A DNA stretch of 46,131 nucleotides from Desulfovibrio sp. (GCA_017454855.1 JAFTCE010000158.1:1-46131), one strand, 5' to 3'; positions 16,561 through 26,199 are shown, counted from the first letter of the stretch. Numbers and translations are program-made. The notes: generated from the letters alone by a model not told the origin.

Positions 16561-18624
16561 TTATATAGCATCGTTACTGTTTGACGTCAATGTATTTTGT
16601 ACAGTTCGTTGTTCACGCAGTCTGTCGCGATAGGCCAGGATTCCTTCCGCAATGCCTTCGGCAATAGCCATGCGATATTGTGGGCTTGCCAGGTTACGTG
16701 CTTCAATCTTATTGGTACAGTAGCCTACTTCTACTAAAACTGCGGGCATTTTTGTCCCTAGCAGCACAAGAAATGGTGCGGATTTTACACCGTTATTGCG
16801 CACGACGTACTTACGCCGCTTGAGACGCGATATGGACAGGCGCTGAATGTCGGTGGCAAGATTGCGCGACTCATCTGCTCTGGCATTGAGCATGACGTCG
16901 GCGAGCATTTTTTGCATATTGCCCAAACGCAGACCGCTGGCAGCATTTTCAAGGGCAGCAAGGCGAGCGGCATGGGCATTTCTGGCGATGTCCAGATAAT
17001 AGGTTTCAAAACCATGGGCATCAGCATGTGTATGTGCATTGACATGGATGGATACGAAAATATCCGTATTGGCCGCATTGGTCATGACCGTGCGTTGGCG
17101 CAGCGGAACCGTAATATTGCTCGTGCGGCTGTAGACAACTTCCAGGCCGTTGGCCTGCAGAAGACGTCCCACGGACAGGGCAATGTCTAAGGCAATATCA
17201 CGCTCAACAATGTTGTTGTGCTGTGTGCCAGGGTCTCGGCCACCATGTCCGGCGTCAATAAATACCGTGTTGATGGAAAGGCCAAGTTGGCGCGCCATGT
17301 CCTTGACCAGCCTTGGGTTGACGACACGGTTGTTGTTCTTGTTGTTGGCAGTGAAGGTGGCTAACCGCAGTGAGTCGGCAGCAGGAGCAGTGGAAGCCTT
17401 AGCTGCCATGGCGGCGCTGTTCTGTTGTTTGATGCGCTTGCGCAACATATGAGCTGCTTTAGCGTGATCCCCATCGGCATAGAGCGTGGCAATGGCCTCC
17501 AAATGGGCCAAGGCATTCGCTGGTTGCTGCAGGATGTCTGCGTCGATGCTGGCGGCATGGAACAGAGCGTCATCCGCCAGGGCACTTTTGGGAAACTCCA
17601 GAGACAGTGCCAAATACATGTCCCGCGCTTGGATGTATTCTTTTTTGAGCTGCTTTTGGGCGGCGAATGCCTCAAGAGTGACGGCAGCGCGGTAGAGCGC
17701 GCCTGGCGATACGACCCAATCTTTTTTTGCCTGGTAGATACGTAGGAATTCCACGCATAGGTCTTCCCATTGTTGGCGTCGGGTCTTTCGACCATCAGCC
17801 TTGAGGGCAGCAAGGCGCTGTTTGGCCTCGCGGTAACGGGACAAGAGTTCGTTAGGCCGCAGACTAGGCAGCGCCGCCGCCTTTTCTGCCAGCGCTGAAG
17901 TCAATGGGTTGTTTTGCTTTGCCTGTCTTTTGTCTGTAGCCTTCTGTGCAGGCAACGCTTGCGACTGTAAGCCCTGCACGTCATCCAATGCGTGTTTGCC
18001 GTCCGTGTGCGCCACAATACGGGCTTCACGTGCCGTGCGTCCCTTGGCCGAAGCCTGAAGAGCTTTTTCCAAGGCCAGGGCCTCAGGGAGCATATCGCCG
18101 TTCGAATATTGGCTTTTGATGCGCTGCAACAAAACAAGGGCAGTCTTATCGTCTTTGAGCCAGGCCGCGCGCAGTTTTGCCGCACGGTATAGAGCGTCAT
18201 CTGCCAGTCGGCTGTCAGCATGGCGTTGGGCCACGTGTTCGTAACAGGCAATGGCCTGTCTGGCATCGTCTTTGGAAAATGAACGGTGTGCCAGTTCTTC
18301 TAGTGCTTCCGCAGCTCGAAAAAGAGCCGCAGGACGATTGGGCCAGTTAGGATCGTCGTCGTAAATGGATTTGAATTCTGCTGCGATTTTCTCCCAGGGG
18401 GCGCGGAGCGCAGAACGATTTTTATCCTGGCGCAGTTTTTGGATGTTGCTTTTGGCCAAATCATAGCGCTGTCCAGTGGGTGGAAGCGACGTATATGCAG
18501 CATCGTAGAAAAAAATTACCATGAGGCTCAAGGCCGCCAGAAAGAACAGGGGAGGGGCGAGCCTGTGCCGGATGGTCAGAAAAAATCCGGCAAATGTGCT
18601 TTTTTGAAGAGCCTTGATTGCCAC
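16561..18624 (-). CDS. N-acetylmuramoyl-L-alanine amidase with N-terminal helical repeats
   Basis: 687 residues from GTG 18624 with AAGGAT upstream. An N-terminal membrane helix (APPLFFLAALSLMVIFFY, about 25-42) anchors it. Residues 60-390 form TPR/Sel1-like helical repeats (ALFRAAEALEELA, DDALYRAAKLRAAW, DDALFHAASIDADI). The C-terminal Amidase_3 domain starts at VFIDAGHGGRDPG; the zinc ligands are the His of DAGHGG, the Glu of NIVERD and the His of SIHVNAH, and the catalytic Glu is in VLVEVGYCTN. It cuts the amide bond between MurNAc and the stem peptide in the periplasm. The repeat region is a larger N-terminal module than in AmiC and may mediate partner binding. It lies 93 bases upstream of skp. 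Confidence 0.92.
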   Translation of the reverse strand: MAIKALQKSTFAGFFLTIRHRLAPPLFFLAALSLMVIFFYDAAYTSLPPTGQRYDLAKSNIQKLRQDKNRSALRAPWEKIAAEFKSIYDDDPNWPNRPAALFRAAEALEELAHRSFSKDDARQAIACYEHVAQRHADSRLADDALYRAAKLRAAWLKDDKTALVLLQRIKSQYSNGDMLPEALALEKALQASAKGRTAREARIVAHTDGKHALDDVQGLQSQALPAQKATDKRQAKQNNPLTSALAEKAAALPSLRPNELLSRYREAKQRLAALKADGRKTRRQQWEDLCVEFLRIYQAKKDWVVSPGALYRAAVTLEAFAAQKQLKKEYIQARDMYLALSLEFPKSALADDALFHAASIDADILQQPANALAHLEAIATLYADGDHAKAAHMLRKRIKQQNSAAMAAKASTAPAADSLRLATFTANNKNNNRVVNPRLVKDMARQLGLSINTVFIDAGHGGRDPGTQHNNIVERDIALDIALSVGRLLQANGLEVVYSRTSNITVPLRQRTVMTNAANTDIFVSIHVNAHTHADAHGFETYYLDIARNAHAARLAALENAASGLRLGNMQKMLADVMLNARADESRNLATDIQRLSISRLKRRKYVVRNNGVKSAPFLVLLGTKMPAVLVEVGYCTNKIEARNLASPQYRMAIAEGIAEGILAYRDRLREQRTVQNTLTSNSNDAI

Positions 18625-18786
18625 GGCTGGATCCTTGCGCTGGAAGTTGTCATGCTGCGGACAAAAAATTTGTACCGCAATCTATTTTCAAACGCAAGAC
18701 ATGTCATAGGCCATTGGCAAAAAAATACACATGTGGAGCGCTTTTTTCGTTAAAAAGTGGTATTCCGAAAAAATGCGCTCTTGTGG

Positions 18787-18816
18787 CCGCAGTGGCTGCG
18801 TCTTCAGCCACTGCGG
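18787..18816 (-). terminator. Hairpin after bamA, probable terminator
   Basis: Perfect twelve-base stem CCGCAGTGGCTG/CAGCCACTGCGG with a six-base loop, just after the bamA stop. On the minus strand the T-run (TTTTTT) comes only 12-13 bases after the stem, so it may terminate weakly. The remaining 160 bases up to the amidase probably hold that gene's promoter; TTGCGT and TACAAA with 17 spacing are seen on the minus strand near 18670-18700. Confidence 0.5.
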
Positions 18817-18843
18817 GGTGACCAAGCTGAATCCGTGTTTTTT

Positions 18844-21621
18844 CTAAAAAAATTGTCCCATGCTAAACTCTATGCGTCCTGGGCAACGTTCGTTGTCATA
18901 GTCACGCTCCAGGGGAATGCCATACGCTATGCGTAGATCTCCCATGGGAGAGCGCCAGCGCAATTCGAGTCCAGTGGAGTAGACGATATATTTGTCAAGT
19001 TCATTAGACATGGTTTTGCTGTCAATGTTATAGCCAATGTCGAAAAAAGGCACGACGGCCAGCCCCAGTTCTTTCTCAAATGTCCAGATGTATTCCAGAT
19101 TGGCCACGCCCATGCGATCGCCGCCGATGTGGTCGTGGCTGGAATAGCGGTAATCTCGAGGTGAAAGGTCGGAATACGAATAGCCGCGAATGGTGTCCAT
19201 TCCTCCGACCCAGAAGCGTTCAAAGACGGGGACGTTGTCGTTTGTGTTTTGAAACACGCCGCCCACGCGAGCGCGAAGATGGAAGGTATGCTGCGGGTTG
19301 ATGGACCAAAAGCCCTGCCAGTCGGCCACGGCTTTGATGAAATTGTCCGTGCCTCCCAGTCCGCCGCCGCCGTATTCGGCCCACAAACGGGAGATTGTGC
19401 CCTTCGTGGGTCTTTCCTTGTTGTCAGTAGTGTCACGCAGGATGCGTGCAGATACCGCACTCGTCCAGTTGATGCCTTTGTATTCGCGAATATACGGAGA
19501 GGAGTCGTCATCTACATCGTACAATGTGTACCGTTCCAAGCGGTAGGACAGCCCCAGGCTGGTGTATTCGCCAATGGGATAAGAAAAGCGCAGTGTGTCG
19601 CCAATAGTGTCCTTGGTGAAAGCATCCCAGTAGTCGCGGGTGTAGTACAGATCGTCGCCGATGGAGAGTTCCGTGTCGTAGACACGGGGGTTGGTGAAGG
19701 AAAGCACACCTGCCGTGCGGCGCCAGGAGAAGAAACCCTGAAGTTGCAGCCAGTAACCGCGTCCAAAAAGATTGCGTTCCATGATGGATGCGGTAACGCC
19801 CACGTCGTAGTACGTGGAATACCCAATGCCGCCCATGAGCGCACCAGTATTGGCCTCTTTGACCTTGACCTTGAGATCGACTTCATCCTCGTTTTCCGTA
19901 GGAATGAGTTCCATGTCCACTGCGGAAAAATAGCGCAGTCGGTTCAGACGCTCTGTGGAGCGGCGCAGTTTTTGGCCCTCATACATGTCGCCGTCACCCA
20001 GGCGCATTTCGCGCAGGATGACGTTGTCGCGGGTTTTGACATTGCCCTCTACGGTCACGCGCCGGATAAAAATTTTCTGTTTCTTGTTGACAACGTACCC
20101 AACGTCCACCTGTGTGCTGCCATCTTCAGCCTTGATGACCTTGGTGTCCACTTCGGCAAAGGCATAGCCGTAATCGGTATAAAATTCTGTGAGTCTTTTG
20201 CTGTCCTCCTGCATGACAGTTATGGAGAAATACTTGTCTGATTTTTTCCAATCGTCCATTTCGACGATCTTGAGCATCTTGTCTTCGTCTTCAATGATGT
20301 CGCCGGCAAAAACGACATTGCGCACAGTGTAGCGAGGTCCTTCATGCACGGTAAACGCGATGTAGATGCCATCGTCGCGATACTCTACTTCAGGCGCGGC
20401 GACCTGGATGTCCACAAAACCCTTGCTCAGTCCGAATGCCGCTATGGCATTGGTGTCGCGCTCCAGATATTCGTCCTTAAGCACCCCGGAGCCAGTCAGC
20501 CAGGAAAAAATGCCCCGCGTTCTGAGCGCCATGTACTTGTCTAGCTCCCCCCTGTCCAGCTCCTCCAGGCCAGTTATCTTGACTTCCTTGATGTAGAGCT
20601 TGCCGCCTTCATCAATGTTGAGGACGAGAACGGCACTGCGTCCACCCTGGCGTTCCTCCAAGCGATAGTCAACCTTGGCCAGGTAATAGCCATCCTTGTG
20701 ATATAATTCTTTGATCTTTTGCAAATCGTCAGACAGAACCTGCTCGTTGAGTACGCTGCCCGTGCGTGTCCCCATGGCCGCCAGGACATCCTCTTTGTCA
20801 ACCTCGTCCGAACCTTCCACCACAATATTGTCGATGCGTGGCTTTTCGGCCACCGTAAACACCAGCACGTTGCCTTCCACGGCAGCCTGCACGTCGCTGA
20901 AATAGCCCATATCCCAAATGCGTTTCACCTCTTCGTTGATGGCTGTTGCATCGGGGCTATCTCCTTTACGAATGGAAAGACGCATGAGAACAGTATCGGG
21001 ATCGAGGACACGCATGCCGCGCACTTGCACGTCGGCAAGGGCACCATGCGCTGTTGGAGATTGCATGGGCACCAGTGTGGCTGGGCCGCTTGTGGCGCGC
21101 GTGTCTTGCCGAGGTGAGTAATCAGGAGCAGTCTGTGGCTGGGTCATGCCAGCGGCGCGTCTGGCCAGGGCAGAGGCGCATTCATTGAGCGCGGTCAGGG
21201 TTGCCCGTTCAAAGTTGGCCGGAACTGCGCCACCTGCGTTGATGGACACCATGCGCGTTTCCATGCTGAAACCTTCGCCACGCTGGTCAAAACGCCCATA
21301 AATGACAAGGGCCGCTCCAGCTCTCTGGCCAAGAAGACGGGCCGTGACCAGATCAATGGATTCCCCATTGCTGCGCTGCAACTCACGCGCTTTTTCCAAA
21401 GGAACGGCGCGCATGCCATTGTTCTGCAGTTCCGTGATGATGGTTTGTGGAACGGTACGTGAGGCGTCTGGCAGGCCAGGACCAGCGTTGACTTGAAAGG
21501 GCAGAACAAGCACAAGGGGAGATTCGTCAGCCCAAACCATTTGCGGTTGCGCAAGTGCCGTGCAGACCATAATGGTAAGGCAAGACAGTATTTTCAGCAT
21601 GTCAGACAAAACATTTTTCAT
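18844..21621 (-). CDS. bamA: Outer-membrane protein assembly factor BamA with extra N-terminal domain
   Basis: 925 residues, against about 800 in most bacteria. A signal peptide (ILSCLTIMVCTALAQPQMVWA) is followed by a ~130-residue domain (about 33-160, LVLVLPFQVNAGPG ... AGAALVIYGRFDQRGEG) whose pattern resembles the TolB-N/CsgG-like fold. Then come five POTRA repeats (from about 195), and the C-terminal 16-strand barrel with the family signatures GTSYTYD-like GIGYSTYYDVG, VRGYSYSDLSP-like IRGYSYSDLSP, and a final FSMGQFF ending in Phe, as required for barrel assembly. It folds beta-barrels into the outer membrane. The start overlaps the end of lolD by 20 bases, implying coupled translation; GGGGA lies six bases upstream. 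A later ATG at 21600 lacks a ribosome site. Confidence 0.95.
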   Translation of the reverse strand: MKNVLSDMLKILSCLTIMVCTALAQPQMVWADESPLVLVLPFQVNAGPGLPDASRTVPQTIITELQNNGMRAVPLEKARELQRSNGESIDLVTARLLGQRAGAALVIYGRFDQRGEGFSMETRMVSINAGGAVPANFERATLTALNECASALARRAAGMTQPQTAPDYSPRQDTRATSGPATLVPMQSPTAHGALADVQVRGMRVLDPDTVLMRLSIRKGDSPDATAINEEVKRIWDMGYFSDVQAAVEGNVLVFTVAEKPRIDNIVVEGSDEVDKEDVLAAMGTRTGSVLNEQVLSDDLQKIKELYHKDGYYLAKVDYRLEERQGGRSAVLVLNIDEGGKLYIKEVKITGLEELDRGELDKYMALRTRGIFSWLTGSGVLKDEYLERDTNAIAAFGLSKGFVDIQVAAPEVEYRDDGIYIAFTVHEGPRYTVRNVVFAGDIIEDEDKMLKIVEMDDWKKSDKYFSITVMQEDSKRLTEFYTDYGYAFAEVDTKVIKAEDGSTQVDVGYVVNKKQKIFIRRVTVEGNVKTRDNVILREMRLGDGDMYEGQKLRRSTERLNRLRYFSAVDMELIPTENEDEVDLKVKVKEANTGALMGGIGYSTYYDVGVTASIMERNLFGRGYWLQLQGFFSWRRTAGVLSFTNPRVYDTELSIGDDLYYTRDYWDAFTKDTIGDTLRFSYPIGEYTSLGLSYRLERYTLYDVDDDSSPYIREYKGINWTSAVSARILRDTTDNKERPTKGTISRLWAEYGGGGLGGTDNFIKAVADWQGFWSINPQHTFHLRARVGGVFQNTNDNVPVFERFWVGGMDTIRGYSYSDLSPRDYRYSSHDHIGGDRMGVANLEYIWTFEKELGLAVVPFFDIGYNIDSKTMSNELDKYIVYSTGLELRWRSPMGDLRIAYGIPLERDYDNERCPGRIEFSMGQFF

Positions 21622-22288
21622 ATAGAGTCCCCGCTTTTAATTCCAGGGTTCTGTGCATGGCTGCGGCCAGTTCCCGGTTGTGGGTCACGACGACGAGGGT
21701 CATGCCCAATTCACGGTTGAGATCGTGGAGGAGAGTTTCCACCTGTGCGCCACTGAGTTCATCCAGGTTTCCAGTAGGTTCGTCTGCCAGGAGTACGCGC
21801 GGTTTGAGCAGCACCGCTCGGGCAATGGCAACGCGCTGGCGTTCGCCGCCGGAAAGCGTTGCAATTTTGCATCCCATGCGTTGGCCAAGGCCGACGCGTT
21901 CCAGCATCTCACAGGCCAAGGCCGTTACCGCGCTGCGACGTGCGCCGCCAATGAGCGCCGGCATGAGTACGTTTTCCAGAGCCGAAAACTCTGGCAAAAG
22001 GTGGTGAAATTGGAAAACAAAGCCCAAAATGCGGTTACGAAAGGCAGCCTTTTGGTCTGCCGTCATGGACTCCATGTCTTTACCTTCAAAGAGTACATGC
22101 CCGCTGCTGGGGCTGTCCAGGGCACCCATGAGGTGCAGGAGTGTACTTTTGCCAGATCCAGAAGCGCCCACAATGCCGAGCATCTCGCCTTGCTGAACGG
22201 TAAGGTGCAGATTTTTTAATATTTCCAAATCTCCACCCGGCAGGGGAAAGGTTTTGCCCACATTCTGAAAAGTAAAGAGCGCTGACAT
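21602..22288 (-). CDS. lolD: Lipoprotein-releasing ABC transporter ATPase LolD
   Basis: 228 residues from ATG 22288; an upstream in-frame start would lie inside lolC. Walker A GASGSGKST, Q-loop FQFHHLLPEF, signature LSGGERQRVAIARA, Walker B VLLADEPTG and the H-loop VVVTHNRELA are all intact. The FQFHHLLPEF segment is typical of LolD. It powers extraction of lipoproteins from the inner membrane with LolC/E. It starts two bases after the lolC/E stop and overlaps bamA at its end, so lolC/E-lolD-bamA is a single operon. Confidence 0.95.
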   Translation of the reverse strand: MSALFTFQNVGKTFPLPGGDLEILKNLHLTVQQGEMLGIVGASGSGKSTLLHLMGALDSPSSGHVLFEGKDMESMTADQKAAFRNRILGFVFQFHHLLPEFSALENVLMPALIGGARRSAVTALACEMLERVGLGQRMGCKIATLSGGERQRVAIARAVLLKPRVLLADEPTGNLDELSGAQVETLLHDLNRELGMTLVVVTHNRELAAAMHRTLELKAGTLYEKCFV

Positions 22289-22290
22289 TG

Positions 22291-23517
22291 CTATTCGTAG
22301 CGCAGGGCTTCTGCCGGCTGCAGGCGTGCCGCCTGGCGGGCCGGGTAGAGCGTTGCCATAAAGCACAGCAAGAGGGCGCTGGCCCCGACGATGAGTACAT
22401 CGCTCAAAGTGATGCTGATGGGCAAATGATCCAGAGTATAGACATTTTCGGGCAGTTTGATGAACTGATAGCGTTTGAGCAGCCAGCCCAGGCCCAGGCC
22501 CAGGGCATAGCCCAGAAGTGTGCCTATGACGCCGATGATGCTGCCTTGCAGGATGAAAATGCGCCTGATCTTACTGCGTGTAGCTCCCATAGACATCATA
22601 ATGGCAATGTCGCGCGTTTTTTCCATGACCAGCATGACCAGCGTGGCTACTATGGAAAAAGATCCGATGAGGACGACCATGGCCAAGAGAATGAACATGC
22701 CTATTTTTTCCAATTTTAGGGCGGCAAAGAGGTTGGCGTTCATCTCCATCCAGGAGCGCACATAGAATGGCGAACCTAGTTTCTCAGCGACAGCGGCAGC
22801 AATGCGATCAGCGCTGAAGAGGTCTGCCACGGTCAGCTCAACCCCTGTTATGTATCCCGGTGGGAGACCCAGAACGTCACGAGCCGCTTGCAAAGTGACG
22901 AAGGCCAGGGATGAATCATATTCAAACATACCCGTTTTGAAGATGCCCGCTACGGCAAAAGATCGGATGCGCGGGGCATAACCAGTAGCCGTTTTCTGGC
23001 CAGAGGGTGAAAGCAGGTTGACCCGACTGCCAAGAACCAGTCCCAGGCGTTTGGCCAGTTCTTCTCCGATGATAATGCCCGGTACGTCATCCCTTTGCAG
23101 GCTGGCGGTAGAACCCGAGCGCAGTTGTTTTAGCATTGTGAGTACTTTGGGAGCGCTTTGGGGATCAATGCCGCGCAGAACAATGCCTTTGACGCCACCA
23201 CCCGCAGAGAGCATGACCTCTGTGTAAATGAAAGGCGTTGCCCCGGTGACGCCGTCTACGGTGCGCGCCTCTTCAGTCACGTCAGCGTGATGCTCGAATG
23301 CCGAAGGCACATAGGCCATGACAATGGCGTGGGCATTGGCGCCAAGAATTTTGTCGCGCATGTCGGTGGTCAGCCCGTTGTATACACCCAGAACCACAAC
23401 CAAAGCTCCCACGCCCAGGGCAACGCCCAAAATGGACATGACAGAGATAATGTGGATGAAGGTCTGCTTACGCCGCGAAAAAAGGTAACGCAAGGCAACG
23501 AAAAGTTCGAAACGCAT
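22291..23517 (-). CDS. lolC: Lipoprotein-releasing system permease LolC/LolE
   Basis: 408 residues. It opens MRFELFVALRYLFSRRKQTF, the LolC/E family start, and has four membrane helices: one at about 22-45, then three near the C-terminus (MFILLAMVVLIGSFSIVATLVML and onwards), around a large periplasmic loop. The FtsX/MacB-type permease domain shows KTRDIAIMMSMGATRSKIRRIF, the coupling-helix region contacting LolD. Only one permease gene is present here, so the transporter may be a homodimer (LolF-like), as in many non-gamma bacteria. LolC versus LolE cannot be distinguished. Confidence 0.93.
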   Translation of the reverse strand: MRFELFVALRYLFSRRKQTFIHIISVMSILGVALGVGALVVVLGVYNGLTTDMRDKILGANAHAIVMAYVPSAFEHHADVTEEARTVDGVTGATPFIYTEVMLSAGGGVKGIVLRGIDPQSAPKVLTMLKQLRSGSTASLQRDDVPGIIIGEELAKRLGLVLGSRVNLLSPSGQKTATGYAPRIRSFAVAGIFKTGMFEYDSSLAFVTLQAARDVLGLPPGYITGVELTVADLFSADRIAAAVAEKLGSPFYVRSWMEMNANLFAALKLEKIGMFILLAMVVLIGSFSIVATLVMLVMEKTRDIAIMMSMGATRSKIRRIFILQGSIIGVIGTLLGYALGLGLGWLLKRYQFIKLPENVYTLDHLPISITLSDVLIVGASALLLCFMATLYPARQAARLQPAEALRYE

Positions 23518-23613
23518 GGGGCATACTGTCCCATCTTGCCCAGATTTTCAAGATTATTTTTATATTTTTTCCATATTTCATTGAATACTGCTAACGGCGC
23601 TGTTCCAGACATT

Positions 23614-25200
23614 TTAGAGTTCTGGGCGTAACAAAGGAAAGAGAATGACTTCACGGATGGACGGAGAGTCTGTCAAAAGCATGACCAGCCTGTCAATGCC
23701 CACGCCCTGGCCGGCAGCAGGAGGCATGCCATACTCCAGGGCGCGCAAATAGTCGTGATCCATTTCATGAGCTTCTTCATCGCCGGAAAGACGCTCGCGA
23801 ACCTGATCTTCAAAGCGCAAACGTTGATCCACAGGGTCATTCAGTTCCGAAAAAGCATTGGACAGCTCGCGTCCTGTAATAAAGAGTTCAAAGCGATCCG
23901 TGAGTTCAGGATGTTTGTCGTTGCGACGTGAAAGAGGGGAAATTTCCGTCGGGTAGTGATAGACAAAATGCGGCTGTATGAGCTTGCTTTCCACGTCCAA
24001 ATCGAAAAGCTTGGCCTGGAGCTTGGGCAGGCTTTCATTGTCAGCCGTCTTTTCTCCACGTGAGCGAATGTAATCTCTGACCTTGGCATGGTCGTTGTAA
24101 AATGACGGCGCATGGCCGCCGATTTGCGTCAGTGCGTCGTAAAAGCTGATCCGCTTCCAATGCCCTGGCGTGAGATCAATCATTTCTCCCTGATAGGACA
24201 CAAGGGGAGAGCCGCAAACGACCTGCGCCAAATGGGCGAAGAGTTCTTCCGTGTAGTTCATGAGGTCTTCAAAAGTGGCATAGGCCCAGTAGAACTCACA
24301 CATGGTAAACTCAGGATTGTGCCGCGTGTCAATGCCCTCATTGCGGAAACTGCGGTTCAATTCGAAGACTTTTTCAAAGCCTCCCACCAGGAGGCGTTTA
24401 AGATAGAGTTCCGGGGCTATGCGCAGATAGAGCGGTAAATCCAGAGCATTGTGATGTGTTTTGAACGGCTTCGCCGCTGCGCCGCCCGCTAGAGGCTGCA
24501 TGATAGGGGTTTCCACCTCCATGAAACCATGCTCTTCCATGAATCGGCGAAAAGTACGCACGATAAGGCTGCGCTTGATAAAAATTTCCCGTGCCCGCGG
24601 TGTGACGATGAGATCCACATAGCGTTGGCGATACCGGGTTTCCATGTCCGTAAGACCATGGTATTTTTCGGGCAAAGGACGCATGGAACGCGTGATAAGC
24701 TTGACCTGCCTGCACGAAATGGTCAACTCGTTCGTTTTCGTGCGGAAAAGATGTCCGGAAACGCCAACAATATCGCCCACATCCAACTTTTTGACAATGG
24801 CATAGTTGGCATCTTCCATGTTTTCACGCGATACATAGCACTGGATGCGTCCTGTTTGATCCATGATGTGAAAAAAAGCTACCTTGCCAAAGGAGCGCAT
24901 GGAAATGATGCGTCCCGCAATGGCTAGGACATCTTCTTGAGTTTCCAGCTCTTCAGCTCGCAGGCTGCCAAACTTTGCCAATGCCCAGGAAATATCATGC
25001 TCTTTGCGGAAATCGTTGGGGAAAAGTGGCACATGCGCGTCAAGAAGATCACAAGATTTGACGACGCGATTTTTGATGACGTCGTTCAATCCTTCACGGG
25101 CGGCAAAGCTCTCCAGCATGGGCAGAAAATAGGCTGCATGCGGGGATTTTGTAGCGAGCTTGACACTGGCTTTTTTGTTTTTCTTGTCTCGGTTTTCCAC
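23614..25200 (-). CDS. lysS: Lysyl-tRNA synthetase, class II
   Basis: 528 residues from GTG 25200, chosen because AGGAG lies eight bases upstream; a GTG three codons earlier is too close to it. The first ~45 residues are a basic, variable extension. An OB-fold anticodon-binding domain follows (about 90-190, with SFGKVAFFHIMDQTGRIQCYV), then the class II catalytic core with motif 1 around ETPIMQPLAGGAAAKPF, motif 2 FRNEGIDTRHNPEFT, and motif 3 GVGIDRLVMLLTD. It charges tRNA-Lys. It lies 96 bases upstream of lolC and probably leads the transcript; TTGACG at 25266-25261 on the minus strand may be its -35 box. Confidence 0.96.
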   Translation of the reverse strand: MENRDKKNKKASVKLATKSPHAAYFLPMLESFAAREGLNDVIKNRVVKSCDLLDAHVPLFPNDFRKEHDISWALAKFGSLRAEELETQEDVLAIAGRIISMRSFGKVAFFHIMDQTGRIQCYVSRENMEDANYAIVKKLDVGDIVGVSGHLFRTKTNELTISCRQVKLITRSMRPLPEKYHGLTDMETRYRQRYVDLIVTPRAREIFIKRSLIVRTFRRFMEEHGFMEVETPIMQPLAGGAAAKPFKTHHNALDLPLYLRIAPELYLKRLLVGGFEKVFELNRSFRNEGIDTRHNPEFTMCEFYWAYATFEDLMNYTEELFAHLAQVVCGSPLVSYQGEMIDLTPGHWKRISFYDALTQIGGHAPSFYNDHAKVRDYIRSRGEKTADNESLPKLQAKLFDLDVESKLIQPHFVYHYPTEISPLSRRNDKHPELTDRFELFITGRELSNAFSELNDPVDQRLRFEDQVRERLSGDEEAHEMDHDYLRALEYGMPPAAGQGVGIDRLVMLLTDSPSIREVILFPLLRPEL

Positions 25201-25349
25201 GTTGCACACTCCTGTAGCTGCCCAAATACAAAGCTAATTCCTATGCCATAGGGAACTGCGCGTCAAGCTGCCGTAATGGAAACATCTTCGTACTGCCGCA
25301 ATGTGTCCTGTGAAACCAAGCGTACGCTGCGTTTAGTTGACAACAAAGA

Positions 25350-25378
25350 GAACGGGCCGCCTCATGTGCGGCCCGTTC
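25350..25378 (-). terminator. Terminator of the coo hydrogenase operon
   Basis: Perfect eleven-base stem GAACGGGCCGC/GCGGCCCGTTC with a seven-base loop, 27 bases after the cooF stop. On the minus strand it is followed by TCTTTGTTGTC, a weak T tract. Confidence 0.7.
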
Positions 25379-25404
25379 AAGTAGAGCTGTAAATGAGGTT
25401 GTAA

Positions 25405-26199
25405 TCAGCGTTTGCCGCGTTTTTTGTCACCATGCTTTGCCTGCGCGTTGACGGGCGGCACATTTTGCACAGTCGGTTTTTTTTCAGCAGCTTTGTCCTG
25501 CAGTTTTGCCTCCTGTGCCGCTGGCATGGGCGCGGCTTGCACTTCGTCCTTGGGAGCAGCAGTTTTGGTATCCTCTGGACTGCCTTGCGGCTTGGTTCCC
25601 TCCACGATGGGAGCGGCTTTGGCTGAAGGCGAGGATTTGTCTGCGGAAATCGCCTTGGATTCAGCAGCTTTTTTCACCGGCTTCGGCGCTTCCACGATGG
25701 AACCGTCAGCCTTGACCAGCACAAGGCATTGCACCGGGCAAGCCTCCATGCAGGCGGTAATGGTTTTGCCATTGCTGTTGCGCCAGTCGACGCACAAATC
25801 ACAGCGCACGGCTTGCGCATGTGCGTGCAGGGCAGGCAGATTGCCCCCCTGGTCGTCGCGGGTGGGCGTGCTGTCAAAGGCAATGGCGCCATAGGGACAG
25901 GCCGCTTCGCACATGTGGCAGCCCAAGCAAAGTTCATGCCTGAAGATGATGCGTCCGTCCTGATCTTGAAGCAAAGCGTGGGCCGGACAGACATTGACGC
26001 AGGGCGCATGTTCGCATTGGTGGCAGCGCGTACTTGTCTTGAAATCGTCCGTTTTGACAACATGCACGCTCGTGGCAAACTCATCCTTGCGCTTCATGGC
26101 CTCCTTCATGTCTATGCCGTGGTGGGCGGCAATGCAGGCCATTTCGCAGCGGTGGCAAGCGCGGCATTTGTCTGGCAGGATCTGAATATGTTCATTCAT
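25405..26199 (-). CDS. cooF: CooF-like polyferredoxin subunit of the hydrogenase
   Basis: 264 residues. The first ~160 carry four clusters' worth of cysteines: DKCRACHRCEMAC, TRCHQCEHAPCVNVCP, LCLGCHMCEAACP, and RCDLCVDW with ACMEACPVQC, so a four [4Fe-4S] electron-transfer protein of the CooF/HycB type. CooF passes electrons between the hydrogenase and its redox partner. The last ~105 residues are a low-complexity tail rich in Ala, Lys and Pro, ending KHGDKKRGKR, which the ~190-residue Rhodospirillum CooF does not have as far as I recall. The start overlaps the end of hypA by eight bases. It is the last gene of the operon, before a terminator. Confidence 0.9.
   Translation of the reverse strand: MNEHIQILPDKCRACHRCEMACIAAHHGIDMKEAMKRKDEFATSVHVVKTDDFKTSTRCHQCEHAPCVNVCPAHALLQDQDGRIIFRHELCLGCHMCEAACPYGAIAFDSTPTRDDQGGNLPALHAHAQAVRCDLCVDWRNSNGKTITACMEACPVQCLVLVKADGSIVEAPKPVKKAAESKAISADKSSPSAKAAPIVEGTKPQGSPEDTKTAAPKDEVQAAPMPAAQEAKLQDKAAEKKPTVQNVPPVNAQAKHGDKKRGKR

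Noticed and set aside
19249..20241. 330-codon plus-strand ORF
   Set aside because: Antisense to bamA without a domain or ribosome site.
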